In this document: positions 35,410 through 44,760 of the stretch, in pieces | Layout: the number at the start of each line of letters is the position of its first letter | Numbering within the stretch: the first letter of the stretch is position 1 | From: Bradyrhizobium tropiciagri | GTDB lineage: Bacteria; Pseudomonadota; Alphaproteobacteria; Rhizobiales; Xanthobacteraceae | Direction: 5' to 3' | DNA length: 64,000 bases | Assembly (NCBI RefSeq): GCF_001189845.1 | Contig: NZ_LFLZ01000038.1 | Span: 17,268 to 81,267 of the forward strand | The notes under the pieces: generated by a model | Databases searched by the model: none | Told to the model about the DNA's origin: nothing | The model's input: only the letters and a program-made list of their open reading frames with translations | Translations under genes and position numbers: made by a program

Positions 35410-38022
35410 TCAGACCGGCTCGAATTCGTCGGCCGCCGCGTTCTCGGGTTTCTTGCCGTTGAAGGTGAGGCCGGCCTTGGTCGCGGAGAGCTTGACCTGC
35501 GAGCCGTCGCGCACGTCACCGGAAAGGATCATCTCGGCGAGCGGATCCTGCACGCTGCGCTGGATCACCCGCTTCAGCGGGCGGGCGCCATAGGCTGGGT
35601 CCCAGCCCTTCTCGGCCAGCCAGTCGCGCGCCTTCGGGTCGAGCTCGAGATCGATCTTGCGATCCTCGAGCAGCCTGCGCAGCCGCGCGAACTGGATCTC
35701 GACGATGCGGCCCATGTCGCTCTTCTGCAGCCGGTGGAACAGGATGATCTCGTCGATGCGGTTGAGGAATTCCGGGCGGAAATGCGCCCGCACCATGTTC
35801 ATCACCTGTTCGCGCACCGCGCTGGTGCCCTGCCCCTCGGGCTGGTTGACGAGGTATTCGGCGCCGATGTTCGAGGTCATGATGATCAGCGTGTTGCGGA
35901 AATCGACGGTGCGGCCCTGGCCGTCGGTGAGGCGGCCGTCGTCGAGCACCTGCAGCAGCACGTTGAAGACATCGGGGTGGGCCTTCTCGATCTCGTCGAA
36001 CAGCACGACCTGGTAGGGCCGCCGCCGCACCGCTTCGGTCAAGGCGCCGCCCTCGTCATAGCCGACATAGCCGGGCGGCGCGCCGATCAGCCGCGACACC
36101 GAGTGCTTCTCCATGTATTCGGACATGTCGAGGCGGATCATCGCGGTCTCGTCGTCGAACAGATATTCGGCCAGCGCCTTTGCCAGCTCGGTCTTGCCGA
36201 CGCCGGTGGGACCCAAGAACATGAACGAGCCGATCGGCCGGTTCGGATCCTGCAGGCCGGCGCGGGCACGGCGCACCGCGGTCGACACCGCGCGGACGGC
36301 CTCGGCCTGGCCGACGACGCGCTTGCCGAGCATCTCCTCCATGCGCAGCAGTTTGTCCTTTTCGCCCTCCAGCATCTTGTCGACCGGCACGCCGGTCCAG
36401 CGCGACACCACCTGCGCGATATTGTCCGCGGTCACGGTCTCGCTGGCTGACGAGGTCTCGCTGGCCTCGACCGCCGCGAGCTTCTTCTCGAGCTCGGGAA
36501 TGCGGCCATAGGCGAGCTCGCCCGCCTTCTGGAATTCGCCTTTGCGCTGCGCATTGGCGAGCTCGGTGCGCAACTGCTCGAGCTCACCCTTCATCTTCTG
36601 CGCGTCGGAGAGCTTGCTTTTCTCTGAGCGCCATCGCGACGTCATGTCCGCCGATTTCTTCTCGAGATCGACGAGATCCTTCTCGAGCGTCTGCAGGCGG
36701 CTCTTGGAGCCGAGATCGGTTTCTTTCTTGAGCGCCTCCTGCTCGATCTTGAGGCGAATGATCTCGCGGTCGAGCGAATCGAGTTCCTCAGGTTTGGAAT
36801 CGACCTGCATCTTCAGCCGTGCCGCGGCCTCGTCCATCAGGTCGATGGCCTTGTCGGGCAGGAAACGGTCGGTGATGTAGCGGTTCGACAGCGTGGCGGC
36901 GGCGACCAGCGCCGAATCCGCGATGCGCACGCCATGATGCTGCTCGTATTTGTCCTTCAAGCCGCGCAGGATCGAGATGGTGTCCTCGACCGTTGGCTCC
37001 GAGACGAACACCGGCTGGAAACGCCGGGCCAGCGCCGGGTCCTTCTCGACATGCTTGCGATATTCGTCGAGCGTGGTGGCGCCGATGCAATGCAGCTCGC
37101 CGCGGGCGAGTGCCGGCTTCAGCAGGTTCGACGCATCCATCGCGCCGTCGCCCTTGCCGGCGCCGATCAGGGTGTGCATCTCGTCGATGAACAGGATGAT
37201 GCCGCCCTCGGCTGATGTCACCTCCTGCAGCACGGCCTTGAGCCGTTCCTCGAACTCGCCGCGATATTTTGCGCCGGCAATCAGCGCGCCGAGGTCGAGC
37301 GCGAGCAGCGCCTTGTCCTGCAGGCTTTCCGGCACGTCGCCATTGACGATGCGTAGCGCAAGGCCCTCGACGATCGCGGTCTTGCCGACGCCGGGCTCGC
37401 CGATCAGGACGGGATTGTTCTTGGTGCGGCGCGACAGCACCTGGATGGTGCGGCGAATTTCCTCGTCGCGGCCGATCACCGGATCGAGCTTGCCGTCGCG
37501 CGCCGCCTGGGTGAGGTCGCGGGCGTATTTCTTCAGCGCATCATAGGCATTCTCGGCCGATGCGCTGTCGGCAGTGCGGCCCTTGCGCAGCGCGTTGATC
37601 GCCGCATTCAGGTTCTGCGGATTGACGCCGCCCTTGGCGAGCAGCTTGCCGGCGTCGCTGTCCTTGTCGGCGGCGAGGGCCTGCAGCAGGCGTTCGACCG
37701 AAACAAAACTGTCGCCGGCCTTGTCGGCGGCCTGTTCCGCCGCGGCGAAGGCGCGCGCAGTCTCCGGCGCCAGATAGATTTGTCCGGAGCCGGCGCCGCT
37801 GACTTTGGGCACCTTCGCCAGCGCCTCTTCGGTGGCCTTGAGGATCGCGCGCGAGTTGCCGCCGGACCGGTCGATCAAGCCGGCCGCGAGGCCTTCGGGA
37901 TCGTCGAGCAGCACCTTGAGGATGTGGAGCGTCGAGAACTGCTGGTGCCCCTCGCGCATCGCGAGCGATTGTGCCGACTGAATGAAGCCGCGGACGCGAT
38001 CGGTATATTTTTCAATATTCAT
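35410..38022 (-). CDS. clpB: ATP-dependent disaggregase ClpB
   Basis: 870 aa, full length. Clp N-domain (MNIEKYTDRVRGFIQSAQSL), first AAA+ module with Walker A GEPGVGKT (208-215) and Walker B ILFIDEMH, the long coiled-coil M-domain (~410-530, KKETDLGSKSRLQTLEKDL), and second AAA+ module with GPTGVGKT and VVLFDEIEKAHPDV. There is no ClpP-binding loop, separating it from ClpA/ClpC. With DnaK/DnaJ it rescues aggregated proteins after heat or other stress. Ribosome site GAGGTG before ATG 38022. A TTGACA (minus, 38203-38198) lies ~175 bases upstream but lacks a good -10. Confidence 0.97.
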   Translation of the reverse strand: MNIEKYTDRVRGFIQSAQSLAMREGHQQFSTLHILKVLLDDPEGLAAGLIDRSGGNSRAILKATEEALAKVPKVSGAGSGQIYLAPETARAFAAAEQAADKAGDSFVSVERLLQALAADKDSDAGKLLAKGGVNPQNLNAAINALRKGRTADSASAENAYDALKKYARDLTQAARDGKLDPVIGRDEEIRRTIQVLSRRTKNNPVLIGEPGVGKTAIVEGLALRIVNGDVPESLQDKALLALDLGALIAGAKYRGEFEERLKAVLQEVTSAEGGIILFIDEMHTLIGAGKGDGAMDASNLLKPALARGELHCIGATTLDEYRKHVEKDPALARRFQPVFVSEPTVEDTISILRGLKDKYEQHHGVRIADSALVAAATLSNRYITDRFLPDKAIDLMDEAAARLKMQVDSKPEELDSLDREIIRLKIEQEALKKETDLGSKSRLQTLEKDLVDLEKKSADMTSRWRSEKSKLSDAQKMKGELEQLRTELANAQRKGEFQKAGELAYGRIPELEKKLAAVEASETSSASETVTADNIAQVVSRWTGVPVDKMLEGEKDKLLRMEEMLGKRVVGQAEAVRAVSTAVRRARAGLQDPNRPIGSFMFLGPTGVGKTELAKALAEYLFDDETAMIRLDMSEYMEKHSVSRLIGAPPGYVGYDEGGALTEAVRRRPYQVVLFDEIEKAHPDVFNVLLQVLDDGRLTDGQGRTVDFRNTLIIMTSNIGAEYLVNQPEGQGTSAVREQVMNMVRAHFRPEFLNRIDEIILFHRLQKSDMGRIVEIQFARLRRLLEDRKIDLELDPKARDWLAEKGWDPAYGARPLKRVIQRSVQDPLAEMILSGDVRDGSQVKLSATKAGLTFNGKKPENAAADEFEPV

Positions 38023-38571
38023 CGTGGCACCTCAGGGCGGCACAGGCTGGTCGAGATCAGGTATGCCATGCATTGCCGCCGGCGACAGATGGCGGAACGA
38101 TGACATCCATCATATGGCAGCCCAGTGCATTTGCGCCGGCGGAAAACCGCGGGCTCGAGGCTGCCGCGGCCCGCATCGTGTGGTCGTTTCGGGGGTGTGT
38201 CAATCGCGGAGCGCGGCTGTTGGCAGTCACCCGGAGGTACTGCCACGGGATGTGCCGGCGCGCGTCGCGCCGATGCTGGCTGGCCGACCGTCTCGGCAAA
38301 CTCAGCAGCGCGACGAGTCTCGAATCATTGCAATCGTGCGAACGCCAAAATCGTATTCGTGACACATTCTGGAAAAGCGATGATCTTGCACGCGGTGAGT
38401 GCACGCGATGATGCCGGCGAGCGTCGCGATGTTCCATTGAATCGCACAACGATGAGTCACTGCACACTCTGAACCCGCGATGAATGGCTGCGTGATGTGT
38501 TTCGAGCTGTTTCAGGCTGGTGTAAGGTCAAGGCGCTAGCGATGAAGTGTGTCGGTGCGTTGCCGATGCAC
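38023..38571. other. Intergenic region between clpB and the envelope protein gene
   Basis: About 550 bases without a supported gene; short frames on both strands lack ribosome sites. I found no convincing sigma-32 promoter for clpB by eye. Confidence 0.35.
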
Positions 38572-38597
38572 GGAACTTTTGTTCCGGTTCTCACGTT
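38572..38597 (+). promoter_or_regulatory. EcfG-type general stress response promoter
   Basis: GGAAC (38572-38576), 17 bases, CGTT (38594-38597): an exact match to the sigma-EcfG consensus of alphaproteobacteria (GGAAC-N16/17-CGTT). Transcription would start near 38604, about 20 bases before ATG 38625. Confidence 0.72.
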
Positions 38598-38624
38598 GAA
38601 CGTGCTCATCGAAGAGGGCTCCCA

Positions 38625-40055
38625 ATGACAACTCGTCTCCTTTCGACCGTGTCGTGTGCAGCGATTGCCACGGCGCTGTTCTCAGTGACCGCGGTGCCAG
38701 CCATCGCGCAGGATGCGGCATGCGCGCCGGTCTCTGCTGTCGACTCTCCGCCGCCGCCGCTGCCGACGTACGATCAGCCGCCGGTGCCTGGGCCCGGCTA
38801 CATGTGGTCGCCGGGCAATTGGTCGTGGGACGATGATCGCGGCGATTACTACTGGGTGCCGGGCACCTGGGTGCAGCCACCGCGCGTCGGGCTGCTGTGG
38901 ACTCCTGGCTATTGGGGCGCGTTCGGCGGCGGCTTCATTTTCCATCAGGGCTATTGGGGTGATCGCGTCGGCTTCTACGGCGGCATCAACTACGGCTTCG
39001 GCTACGGTGGTTCAGGCTATGAAGGCGGCCGCTGGGATCACGGCAACTTCTTCTACAATCGCACCGTGAACAATCTGCAGGGCGCGCAGATCAACAACGT
39101 CTACGAGAAGAACGTCACGGTCAACCAGACCACCGTCAACAATGTCAGTTACAATGGCGGCACCGGCGGTATCGAAGCGCGGCCGACTGCTGCCGATCGT
39201 GCGGTCGCCAAGGAGCAGCATTTCGCGGCGACGCCGTTGCAACGCAAGCAGGTCGAGACCGCAAGCCAGGATCCGAGCCTGTTCAAGCGCGCCAACAACG
39301 GCGTGCCCGCCGTCGGCGCCACCGCGCGTCCTGGCGAGTTGAAGGGACCGGGCGTGGTCCGCGCGCGTCCGGCCGGCGAGGCCGTGCCTGCCACCGCCGC
39401 TAAGCCGGCGGCCGGGGAGCCGGCGCGGCCTGGATCCCCAGCCGCGCCTGCGACTGCGAATGCACCGCCTGCCTCTCACGCGCTCCCGGTCCCGGGGAAG
39501 GAAGTTCCCGCGGCGCATCCGACCGCACAGGAGAACAAGCCTGCGGTCGAGGAGAAGCACGCAGCTCCCACGCCCGAGACGAAGGTCGAGCCGCATCCTG
39601 CTGCACCGGCACCTGCCGGATCTCACGCGCTTCCGGTCCCCGAGAAGGGCGTTGCCGCGCATCCACCCGCCGAGGTGAACAAGCCCGCGGTCGAAGAGAA
39701 GCGCGCAGCACCTGCCGCCGCGCCCAAGGCCGAACCGCGGCCTGCAACGGAAGCAGCGCGGCCTGCCGCACCGGAAGTGCGCAAGGAGGAGCCGCGGCCC
39801 GAGCCAGCCGCGAAGCCGGCCGCGCGGCCTGAGCAGGCAGCAAGGCCTGAGGCGTTGCCGCACCCCGAGGCGCATGCTCCGCAGCCGCCGGCCGCGCATC
39901 CGCAGCCAGCCGAGGCGCATCCGCAGCAGGCGGCCCGGCCGGAGCCGCACGTGCAGGCCCCGCCCCACGTCCAGGCCGCGCCCCACGTTCAGGCGCCGCC
40001 GCATGCCGCACCCGCAGGTCATCCGGCAGAGGAGAAGCGGCAGGAGCAACACTGA
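38625..40055 (+). CDS. YXWGXW-repeat secreted/envelope protein with Pro/Ala-rich tail
   Basis: 476 aa from ATG 38625, which gives a signal peptide (cleavage near AIA-QD). Residues ~45-110 hold the aromatic repeats characteristic of YXWGXW proteins: YMWSPGNWSWDD, YYWVPGTWVQPP, LLWTPGYWG, FIFHQGYWGDRVGFYGG. A Asn-rich strand region follows (NVTVNQTTVNNVSYNGG). The C-terminal 230 residues are Pro/Ala/Glu/Lys-rich, with a degenerate tandem repeat built on SHALPVP...NKPAVEEK...AAP. Probably periplasmic or surface-exposed, crossing or binding peptidoglycan. Driven by an EcfG promoter, so part of the general stress response. Confidence 0.8.
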   Translation: MTTRLLSTVSCAAIATALFSVTAVPAIAQDAACAPVSAVDSPPPPLPTYDQPPVPGPGYMWSPGNWSWDDDRGDYYWVPGTWVQPPRVGLLWTPGYWGAFGGGFIFHQGYWGDRVGFYGGINYGFGYGGSGYEGGRWDHGNFFYNRTVNNLQGAQINNVYEKNVTVNQTTVNNVSYNGGTGGIEARPTAADRAVAKEQHFAATPLQRKQVETASQDPSLFKRANNGVPAVGATARPGELKGPGVVRARPAGEAVPATAAKPAAGEPARPGSPAAPATANAPPASHALPVPGKEVPAAHPTAQENKPAVEEKHAAPTPETKVEPHPAAPAPAGSHALPVPEKGVAAHPPAEVNKPAVEEKRAAPAAAPKAEPRPATEAARPAAPEVRKEEPRPEPAAKPAARPEQAARPEALPHPEAHAPQPPAAHPQPAEAHPQQAARPEPHVQAPPHVQAAPHVQAPPHAAPAGHPAEEKRQEQH

Positions 40056-40063
40056 GGTAAGAT

Positions 40064-40095
40064 CGCGCTCCGCCGGCTCGTTCCGGCGGAGCGCG
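40064..40095 (+). terminator. GC-rich terminator hairpin
   Basis: CGCGCTCCGCCGG (40064-40076) pairs perfectly with CCGGCGGAGCGCG (40083-40095), six-base loop, nine bases after the envelope gene's stop. The tail is pyrimidine-rich (ACTCTCCTTT) rather than a pure T-run. Confidence 0.6.
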
Positions 40096-40141
40096 CACTC
40101 TCCTTTGCCCGCGCGCGAGCGATCATCACTGGAGGTCGGTC

Positions 40142-40324
40142 ATGGCACAGAGTCACGGTGGCGACGGACAGCTTGACGACGGCAAGCCCCGCTTGAGCGA
40201 GGACGATATGCAGCGGGCCCTGCTCGGGCCGAGGGGCGTGCCCGGCAAGCCGGACACCGCCAAGATGACGCCGCAGCAGGAAAAGAACATGCCGAAATAT
40301 CTGGATCCCGGACACACCTCGTAG
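40142..40324 (+). CDS. Small hydrophilic hypothetical protein, 60 aa
   Basis: ATG 40142 follows CTGGAGGTCGGTC, a good ribosome site. The protein (MAQSHGGDGQLDDGKPRLSE ... KNMPKYLDPGHTS) is hydrophilic, rich in Gly, Asp, Lys and Pro, and probably disordered, like small stress-induced proteins. No domain recognised. Lies between the EcfG-driven gene and cbpA. Confidence 0.65.
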   Translation: MAQSHGGDGQLDDGKPRLSEDDMQRALLGPRGVPGKPDTAKMTPQQEKNMPKYLDPGHTS

Positions 40325-40446
40325 CGCCCGTGATCTGAGCACACGTTGCGCTGCCTGTTCTCGGGCGGCGCGCCTGCGCACTTGCAAATCGCCTGCTTTT
40401 GCGCCCTCATGATTGCAGGTGCACTCACGGTGTTGCGGAGCAGGTT

Positions 40447-41349
40447 GTGAGAAATCCGTACGAGGTCCTTGGCGTTGCCCCGACGGCGACTGCGGCCGAC
40501 ATCCAGAAGGCCTATCGCAAGCTGGCGAAGAAGCTGCATCCGGATCTCAATCCGGGTGACAAGGCGGCCGAGGACAAGTTCAAGGAAGTCGCTGCCGCGA
40601 ACGATCTGCTCAGCGATGCCGACAAGCGCAAGCGCTTCGACGCCGGCGAGATCGATGCCAGCGGCGCCGAGCGGCCGCAGCATCGCTACTACCGGGATTT
40701 CGCCACCGCCGATGCGGGGCATCCCTATGCCGACAGCTCCGGCTATGCCGACTATATGGATCAGGACGATGCTTTTGCCGAGCTGCTTCGGCGCACCGAG
40801 CAGGCGCGCGCCAACCGGCGCGGCCGCGACCTGCATTACAGCCTGGTGATCGATTTCGCGGAATCGATCACCGGTGCGGGCAAGCGCCTGACGCTTCCTG
40901 ATGGCGGCACGCTCGACGTGACGATCCCGCCGGGACTCGTCGACGGCCAGATCATCCGCCTGCGCGGCAAGGGCATGCCCGGCAGCGGCAAGGGCGGTCC
41001 GGGCGACGCGCTGATCGAGGTCGAGGTTCGCCCCGACCCGCGCTTCACCCGCGACGGTGACGATATCTCGCTGGAATTGCCGATCTCGTTGGCCGAGGCC
41101 GTGCTCGGCGGCAAGGTCAATGTTCCCACCCCGACCGGCGCCGTCACCATGACGGTTCCGAAGGGCTCGAACACCGGCACGACGATGCGCTTGCGCGGCA
41201 AGGGCGCGCCCAAGGTCGGCGGCGGCAATGGCGATGAATTCGTCAAGCTCAAGGTGGTCCTGCCCAAGGGACCCGATCCCGCGCTCGAGGCGTTTGTCTC
41301 GAACTGGGATCGCAAGGCATTCAATCCGCGCGAGGATGGTGCGTCATGA
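40447..41349 (+). CDS. cbpA: CbpA-like DnaJ-domain co-chaperone
   Basis: 300 aa from GTG 40447 (GAGCAGG upstream), which places the J-domain at residue 1: NPYEVLGVAPTATAADIQKA and HPD at 31-33. A linker without zinc-finger Cys follows, then the two-lobed DnaJ C-terminal substrate domain (LPDGGTLDVTIPPGLVDGQI, RLRGKGMPGSGKGGPGDAL). That is the CbpA layout. It stimulates DnaK on stress-denatured proteins. Stop overlaps the CbpM start as ATGA. Confidence 0.9.
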   Translation: MRNPYEVLGVAPTATAADIQKAYRKLAKKLHPDLNPGDKAAEDKFKEVAAANDLLSDADKRKRFDAGEIDASGAERPQHRYYRDFATADAGHPYADSSGYADYMDQDDAFAELLRRTEQARANRRGRDLHYSLVIDFAESITGAGKRLTLPDGGTLDVTIPPGLVDGQIIRLRGKGMPGSGKGGPGDALIEVEVRPDPRFTRDGDDISLELPISLAEAVLGGKVNVPTPTGAVTMTVPKGSNTGTTMRLRGKGAPKVGGGNGDEFVKLKVVLPKGPDPALEAFVSNWDRKAFNPREDGAS

Positions 41350-41621
41350 ACAAGCAGCAATTCCTCATCGACGCGGGTCTCGAGGTGCGGACCTTGGAGT
41401 TCTGGATCGAGCAGCAATGGCTCGTTCCGGACGAGACCGCTCACGAAGTCAGTTTCTCTGACACCGACCTGGCGCGTGCGCATCTGATCCGGGATCTGAA
41501 GGGCGACTTCGGCGTCAACGACGAGGGGATCGACGTCATCCTCCATTTGGTCGACCAGCTGCACGGCCTGCGCCGCGCGTTCGAAGAGTTGCACAAGGAT
41601 ATCGCGTCACCGCAGCGCTAG
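41346..41621 (+). CDS. cbpM: CbpM-like chaperone modulator
   Basis: 91 aa, overlapping cbpA by four bases. MerR-like winged helix (QFLIDAGLEVRTLEFWIEQQ, ARAHLIRDLKGDFGVNDEGI) plus a short coiled coil (VDQLHGLRRAFEELHKDI). In E. coli CbpM binds the CbpA J-domain and blocks its action on DnaK, and the overlap fits a stoichiometric pair. Its TAG stop shares a base with the palindromic repeat that follows. Confidence 0.87.
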   Translation: MNKQQFLIDAGLEVRTLEFWIEQQWLVPDETAHEVSFSDTDLARAHLIRDLKGDFGVNDEGIDVILHLVDQLHGLRRAFEELHKDIASPQR

Positions 41622-41669
41622 AGCATGATCCGGAAAAGTGCGAAGCGGCTTTCCGAAAAGATCATGCTC
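41621..41669. repeat. GAGCATGATC palindromic intergenic repeat, complete copy
   Basis: GAGCATGATC (41621-41630) and GATCATGCTC (41660-41669) bracket CCGGAAAAG...CTTTCCG, giving a long imperfect stem. It starts at the last base of the cbpM stop codon. A REP-like element typical of Bradyrhizobium; may act as a terminator or mRNA stabiliser. Confidence 0.75.
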
Positions 41670-41715
41670 AAACAACAAGCTCGCCTGAGTCGAACTTCAG
41701 CCCCCGGAGACGATC

Positions 41716-41940
41716 ATGACGGACAAGCCGACGCCGCTGGCTCATGGCGAGATCGACGTTCTCATCCTGCAGGCGCTGGTACGCAAGCTGATCGCAAAGG
41801 GGGTGCTGACGCCTGATGACGTCCGCTCGATGCTGTTCGAGGCCGCGAAGAATCTCGATCTGGTCGGCAGCGAGCTGACGACGGAAGCCGCCAACATCAT
41901 CGTGCAGGAAGATCTGGCGCCGGCATTCCTCGGCGGGTGA
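41716..41940 (+). CDS. Small hypothetical protein, 74 aa
   Basis: ATG 41716 after CCCGGAGACG. Helical, soluble: EIDVLILQALVRKLIAKGVL, then PDDVRSMLFEAAKNLDLVGS. It looks like a small two- or three-helix bundle. Function unknown. Follows the cbpAM pair. Confidence 0.65.
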   Translation: MTDKPTPLAHGEIDVLILQALVRKLIAKGVLTPDDVRSMLFEAAKNLDLVGSELTTEAANIIVQEDLAPAFLGG

Positions 41941-41945
41941 TTTGC

Positions 41946-42179
41946 TCAGGTCTGGCCGCTGCGGGTGGAAACCAGCCGGATTTGCGTGATCTGGTCGGCA
42001 TTGCCGGCGAGATAGGCCTGCGCATCGCGCACCAGGCGCTCGATTGCGGCGGCGTCGTAGCTCGGATGCCGCCGGTTCAGATGCAAATCGGTCTCGATCT
42101 GCATCACATTGGTGGTTACTTCGGCGCCGATCTCGATCGAGAACGACACCAGCGAAACATGCGGGCTCTTGAACGCCAT
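41946..42179 (-). CDS. Small hypothetical protein, 77 aa
   Basis: ATG 42179 is preceded by AAGGAGACAGG, so it is preferred over 42236. The protein starts MAFKSPHVSLVSFSIEIGAE and has a predicted beta-then-helix pattern with YDAAAIERLVRDAQAYLAGN. No named domain. Converges with the 74-aa gene five bases away. Confidence 0.6.
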   Translation of the reverse strand: MAFKSPHVSLVSFSIEIGAEVTTNVMQIETDLHLNRRHPSYDAAAIERLVRDAQAYLAGNADQITQIRLVSTRSGQT

Positions 42180-42237
42180 ATCCTGTCTCCTTGTATCGTG
42201 TGGGGGCGCCGCATCTGACCGGGTGCGCGCCGTCACC

Positions 42238-43972
42238 TCAGGCTGCGGAATCTTCCCTGGCCGCCGGCGGATGTTGCGTGACCACGGCTGCGTGTCTCCG
42301 GTCGAGCTCCTCGATCATGCCGCGGGCGATCTCGCGCTCGCCCATGATCACGATGTCGGCCCCGAGCCCCTTCAGATGATCGACCTCGGCATCGGAATGC
42401 GCGCGCGCAATGATCTGGATGTCGGCATTCGCGGCGCGGGCCTGCTCGACGATCTGTCCGGCCTCGAATGCTTCGGGAATCGCGATGACCAGCGACCGCG
42501 CGGCGGCCGGATTGGTGGCGCGCAGCACGCTGGCGCGCGCGGCGTTGCCCATCAGGGTTTCGATGCCGCGCTGCTTGAGTTTTGCGACCATGTCGTCGGA
42601 CGCCTCGACCGCGAGGAACGGCGCGTTGCGCTCGTGCAAGGCATCGCCCACGATGCTGCCGACCCGGCCGTAGCCGACCAGAATGGTGTGGTCCTGCAAG
42701 TCTGTGGTCGGGATCGGCTCTGATGTCGCGGCAGCCGGCGAGGCGATCTCCGGCTTTTCGAGCCGGGCCGTCAGCCAGTCGACCACCGCGAATACCAGCG
42801 GGTTGAGCATGATCGAGAAGATCGCGCCGGCCAGGATCAGGTCGCGGCCGCCTTCGGCAGCAGGTTGAGGGCGACGCGAGCTCGGCGAGGATGAAGGAGA
42901 ATTCGCCGATCTGGGCGAGGCTCGCCGAGATCATCAACGCGGTCGCCATCGGATGCCGGAACAGCACGACGATCAAGAGCGCGGCGAGCGATTTACCGAC
43001 CACGATGACGAACAGGGTAGCTACGAACGGCCATGGCTCGCGCACCACGCTGAGCGGATCGAACAGCATGCCGACGGAGACGAAGAACAGCACCGCGAAG
43101 GCGTCGCGCAGCGGCAACGTCTCTTGGGCCGCGCGCTGGCTGAGCGGCGATTCCCGCAGCATCATCCCGGCGAAGAAGGCGCCGAGCGCGAGCGAAACCC
43201 CGAACAGCTTGGTGGCGCCGAAGGCGATGCAGAGCGCGATCGCTAGCACGGTTAGCCGGAACAGCTCGCGCGAGCCGGTGTGCGCGATATAGTGCAGCAC
43301 CCATGGGATGAGCCGGCGTCCGACCACCAGCATCAGCGCGATGAACACGGCGATCTTGATCAGCGTCAGCACCAGCACGCCGGTCAGCCCGAGGCCGAAG
43401 CGGGCGGCGAGCGGATCGGAGACGAGCGCTGCGCCGTCGCCGCCGCCCTGGAAGCTCGCCACCGCCGGGAACAGCACCAGCGCGAGCACCATGGCGAGGT
43501 CTTCGACGATCAGCCAGCCGACCGCGATCTTGCCGCGTTCGGTGTCCATCAGGCGGCGCTCCTGCAGCGCGCGCAACAGGACGACGGTACTTGCGACTGA
43601 TAGCGCGAGCCCGAACACCAGACCGGCGCCGACGGTCCAGCCCATCAGCAATGCGAGGGCGAGACCCATCAATGTCGCGACGGCGATCTGCGCGACCGCG
43701 CCGGGCACCGCGATCGCGCGCACCGACAGCAGATCGTTCAGCGAGAAATGCAGGCCGACGCCGAACATCAGCAGGATGATACCAAGCTCGGCGAGTTCGG
43801 TGGCGAGCGCCTGATCGGCGACGAAGCCGGGCGTGAACGGACCGACGGCGACGCCCGCGAGGAGATAGCCGACCAGCGGCGGAACCCGGAAGCGCTGGGC
43901 GATGGTTCCGAAGACGAAGGCGAGGCCGAGGCCCGCGACGACGGTCGCGATCAGAGGTGTGTCATGCGGCAT
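42238..43972 (-). pseudogene. Kef/YbaL-type monovalent cation:proton antiporter (CPA2), two frameshifts
   Basis: Start ATG 43972 (MPHDTPLIATVVAGLGLAFV). Twelve-helix CPA2 domain with VPPLVGYLLAGVAVGPFTPG and VASTVVLLRALQERRLMDTE. The frame breaks at ~42877 (a G missing from CTCGGCGTC) and again at ~42850 (a G missing from GCGGGC). Beyond that it continues as RDLILAGAIFSIMLNPLVFA and a RCK/TrkA-N domain (HTILVGYGRVGSIVGDALHE) to stop 42238. With two bases restored it is 578 aa, typical of YbaL. RCK binding of NAD(H) or glutathione adducts gates K+ efflux. Two losses 27 bases apart point to sequence quality. Confidence 0.83.
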
Positions 43973-44085
43973 TTCGCCTTGTCGCACAGCATCCTTGGCG
44001 GTGCACCGCGACCATTTGAGGCGCGGCATTCCGCGCGAAACTGTGATCTATTGCTCATGGCGTGAGCATATGATCTCATGCCGGG

Positions 44086-44751
44086 ATGGATGCGCGGCTT
44101 CCCGAGACCGAACTGGTCATCTTCGACTGCGACGGCGTGCTCGTCGACAGCGAGGAATTGAGTTGCCGCTGCCTCGCCGAGGCGCTGGATCATATCGGCA
44201 TCGAGATGAGCACCGAGCGGGCGCTCGAGCTCTTTCTCGGCCGCAGCACCGCGGCCTTGCTCGACTATTGCCGGGACTTGGGAAAGCCGTTGCCCGCGAC
44301 GTTCCTGCCTGAACTGGCGCTGAAGGTGCGTGAGACCTTCCGTGCCCGGCTCAAGCCGATCGCCGGCATCGCGGCGGTGCTTGCGGAATTGCATCTGCCG
44401 TATTGTGTCGCCTCATCGAGCGATCTCGAGCGGGTGAAGTTCTCGCTGGAGCTGACCGGTCTTGCGTCGAGCTTCGGACAACGTCTCTACACCGCGCAGA
44501 TGGTCAGGCACGGTAAGCCGGCGCCGGATCTGTTTCTGCACGCGGCCAGCGCGATGGCGGCCGAGCCGCGCCGCACGCTTGTCATCGAGGACAGCGTCAG
44601 CGGGGTGACCGCCGCAAAGGCCGCGGGCATGAAAGTGTGGGGATTTGTCGGCGGCGCCCACTATCGGTTGGCGGACGGCAGTGCTCTGCTGCGGCAGGCC
44701 GGGGCGGATCGAATCTTCGCCGCGATGAATGATTTCTGGATGGAAGGCTGA
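44086..44751 (+). CDS. HAD-superfamily phosphatase (beta-phosphoglucomutase/sugar phosphatase type)
   Basis: 221 aa. Motif I FDCDGVLVDSEE (nucleophile Asp and general acid Asp), a helical cap (residues ~25-90), motif II VASSSD, motif III Lys in RHGKPAPDLF, and motif IV VIEDSVSGVTAAKAAGM. Related enzymes dephosphorylate sugar or polyol phosphates. Ends nine bases before the SorC gene, so it may remove a phosphorylated polyol that is toxic or is the inducer. Confidence 0.87.
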   Translation: MDARLPETELVIFDCDGVLVDSEELSCRCLAEALDHIGIEMSTERALELFLGRSTAALLDYCRDLGKPLPATFLPELALKVRETFRARLKPIAGIAAVLAELHLPYCVASSSDLERVKFSLELTGLASSFGQRLYTAQMVRHGKPAPDLFLHAASAMAAEPRRTLVIEDSVSGVTAAKAAGMKVWGFVGGAHYRLADGSALLRQAGADRIFAAMNDFWMEG

Positions 44752-44760
44752 CACAGGACG

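Noticed and set aside
38572..38590. CGGAAC-TTTT-GTTCCG hairpin as a terminator or operator
   Set aside because: The left arm is the GGAAC of a well-placed EcfG promoter, which explains the sequence better.
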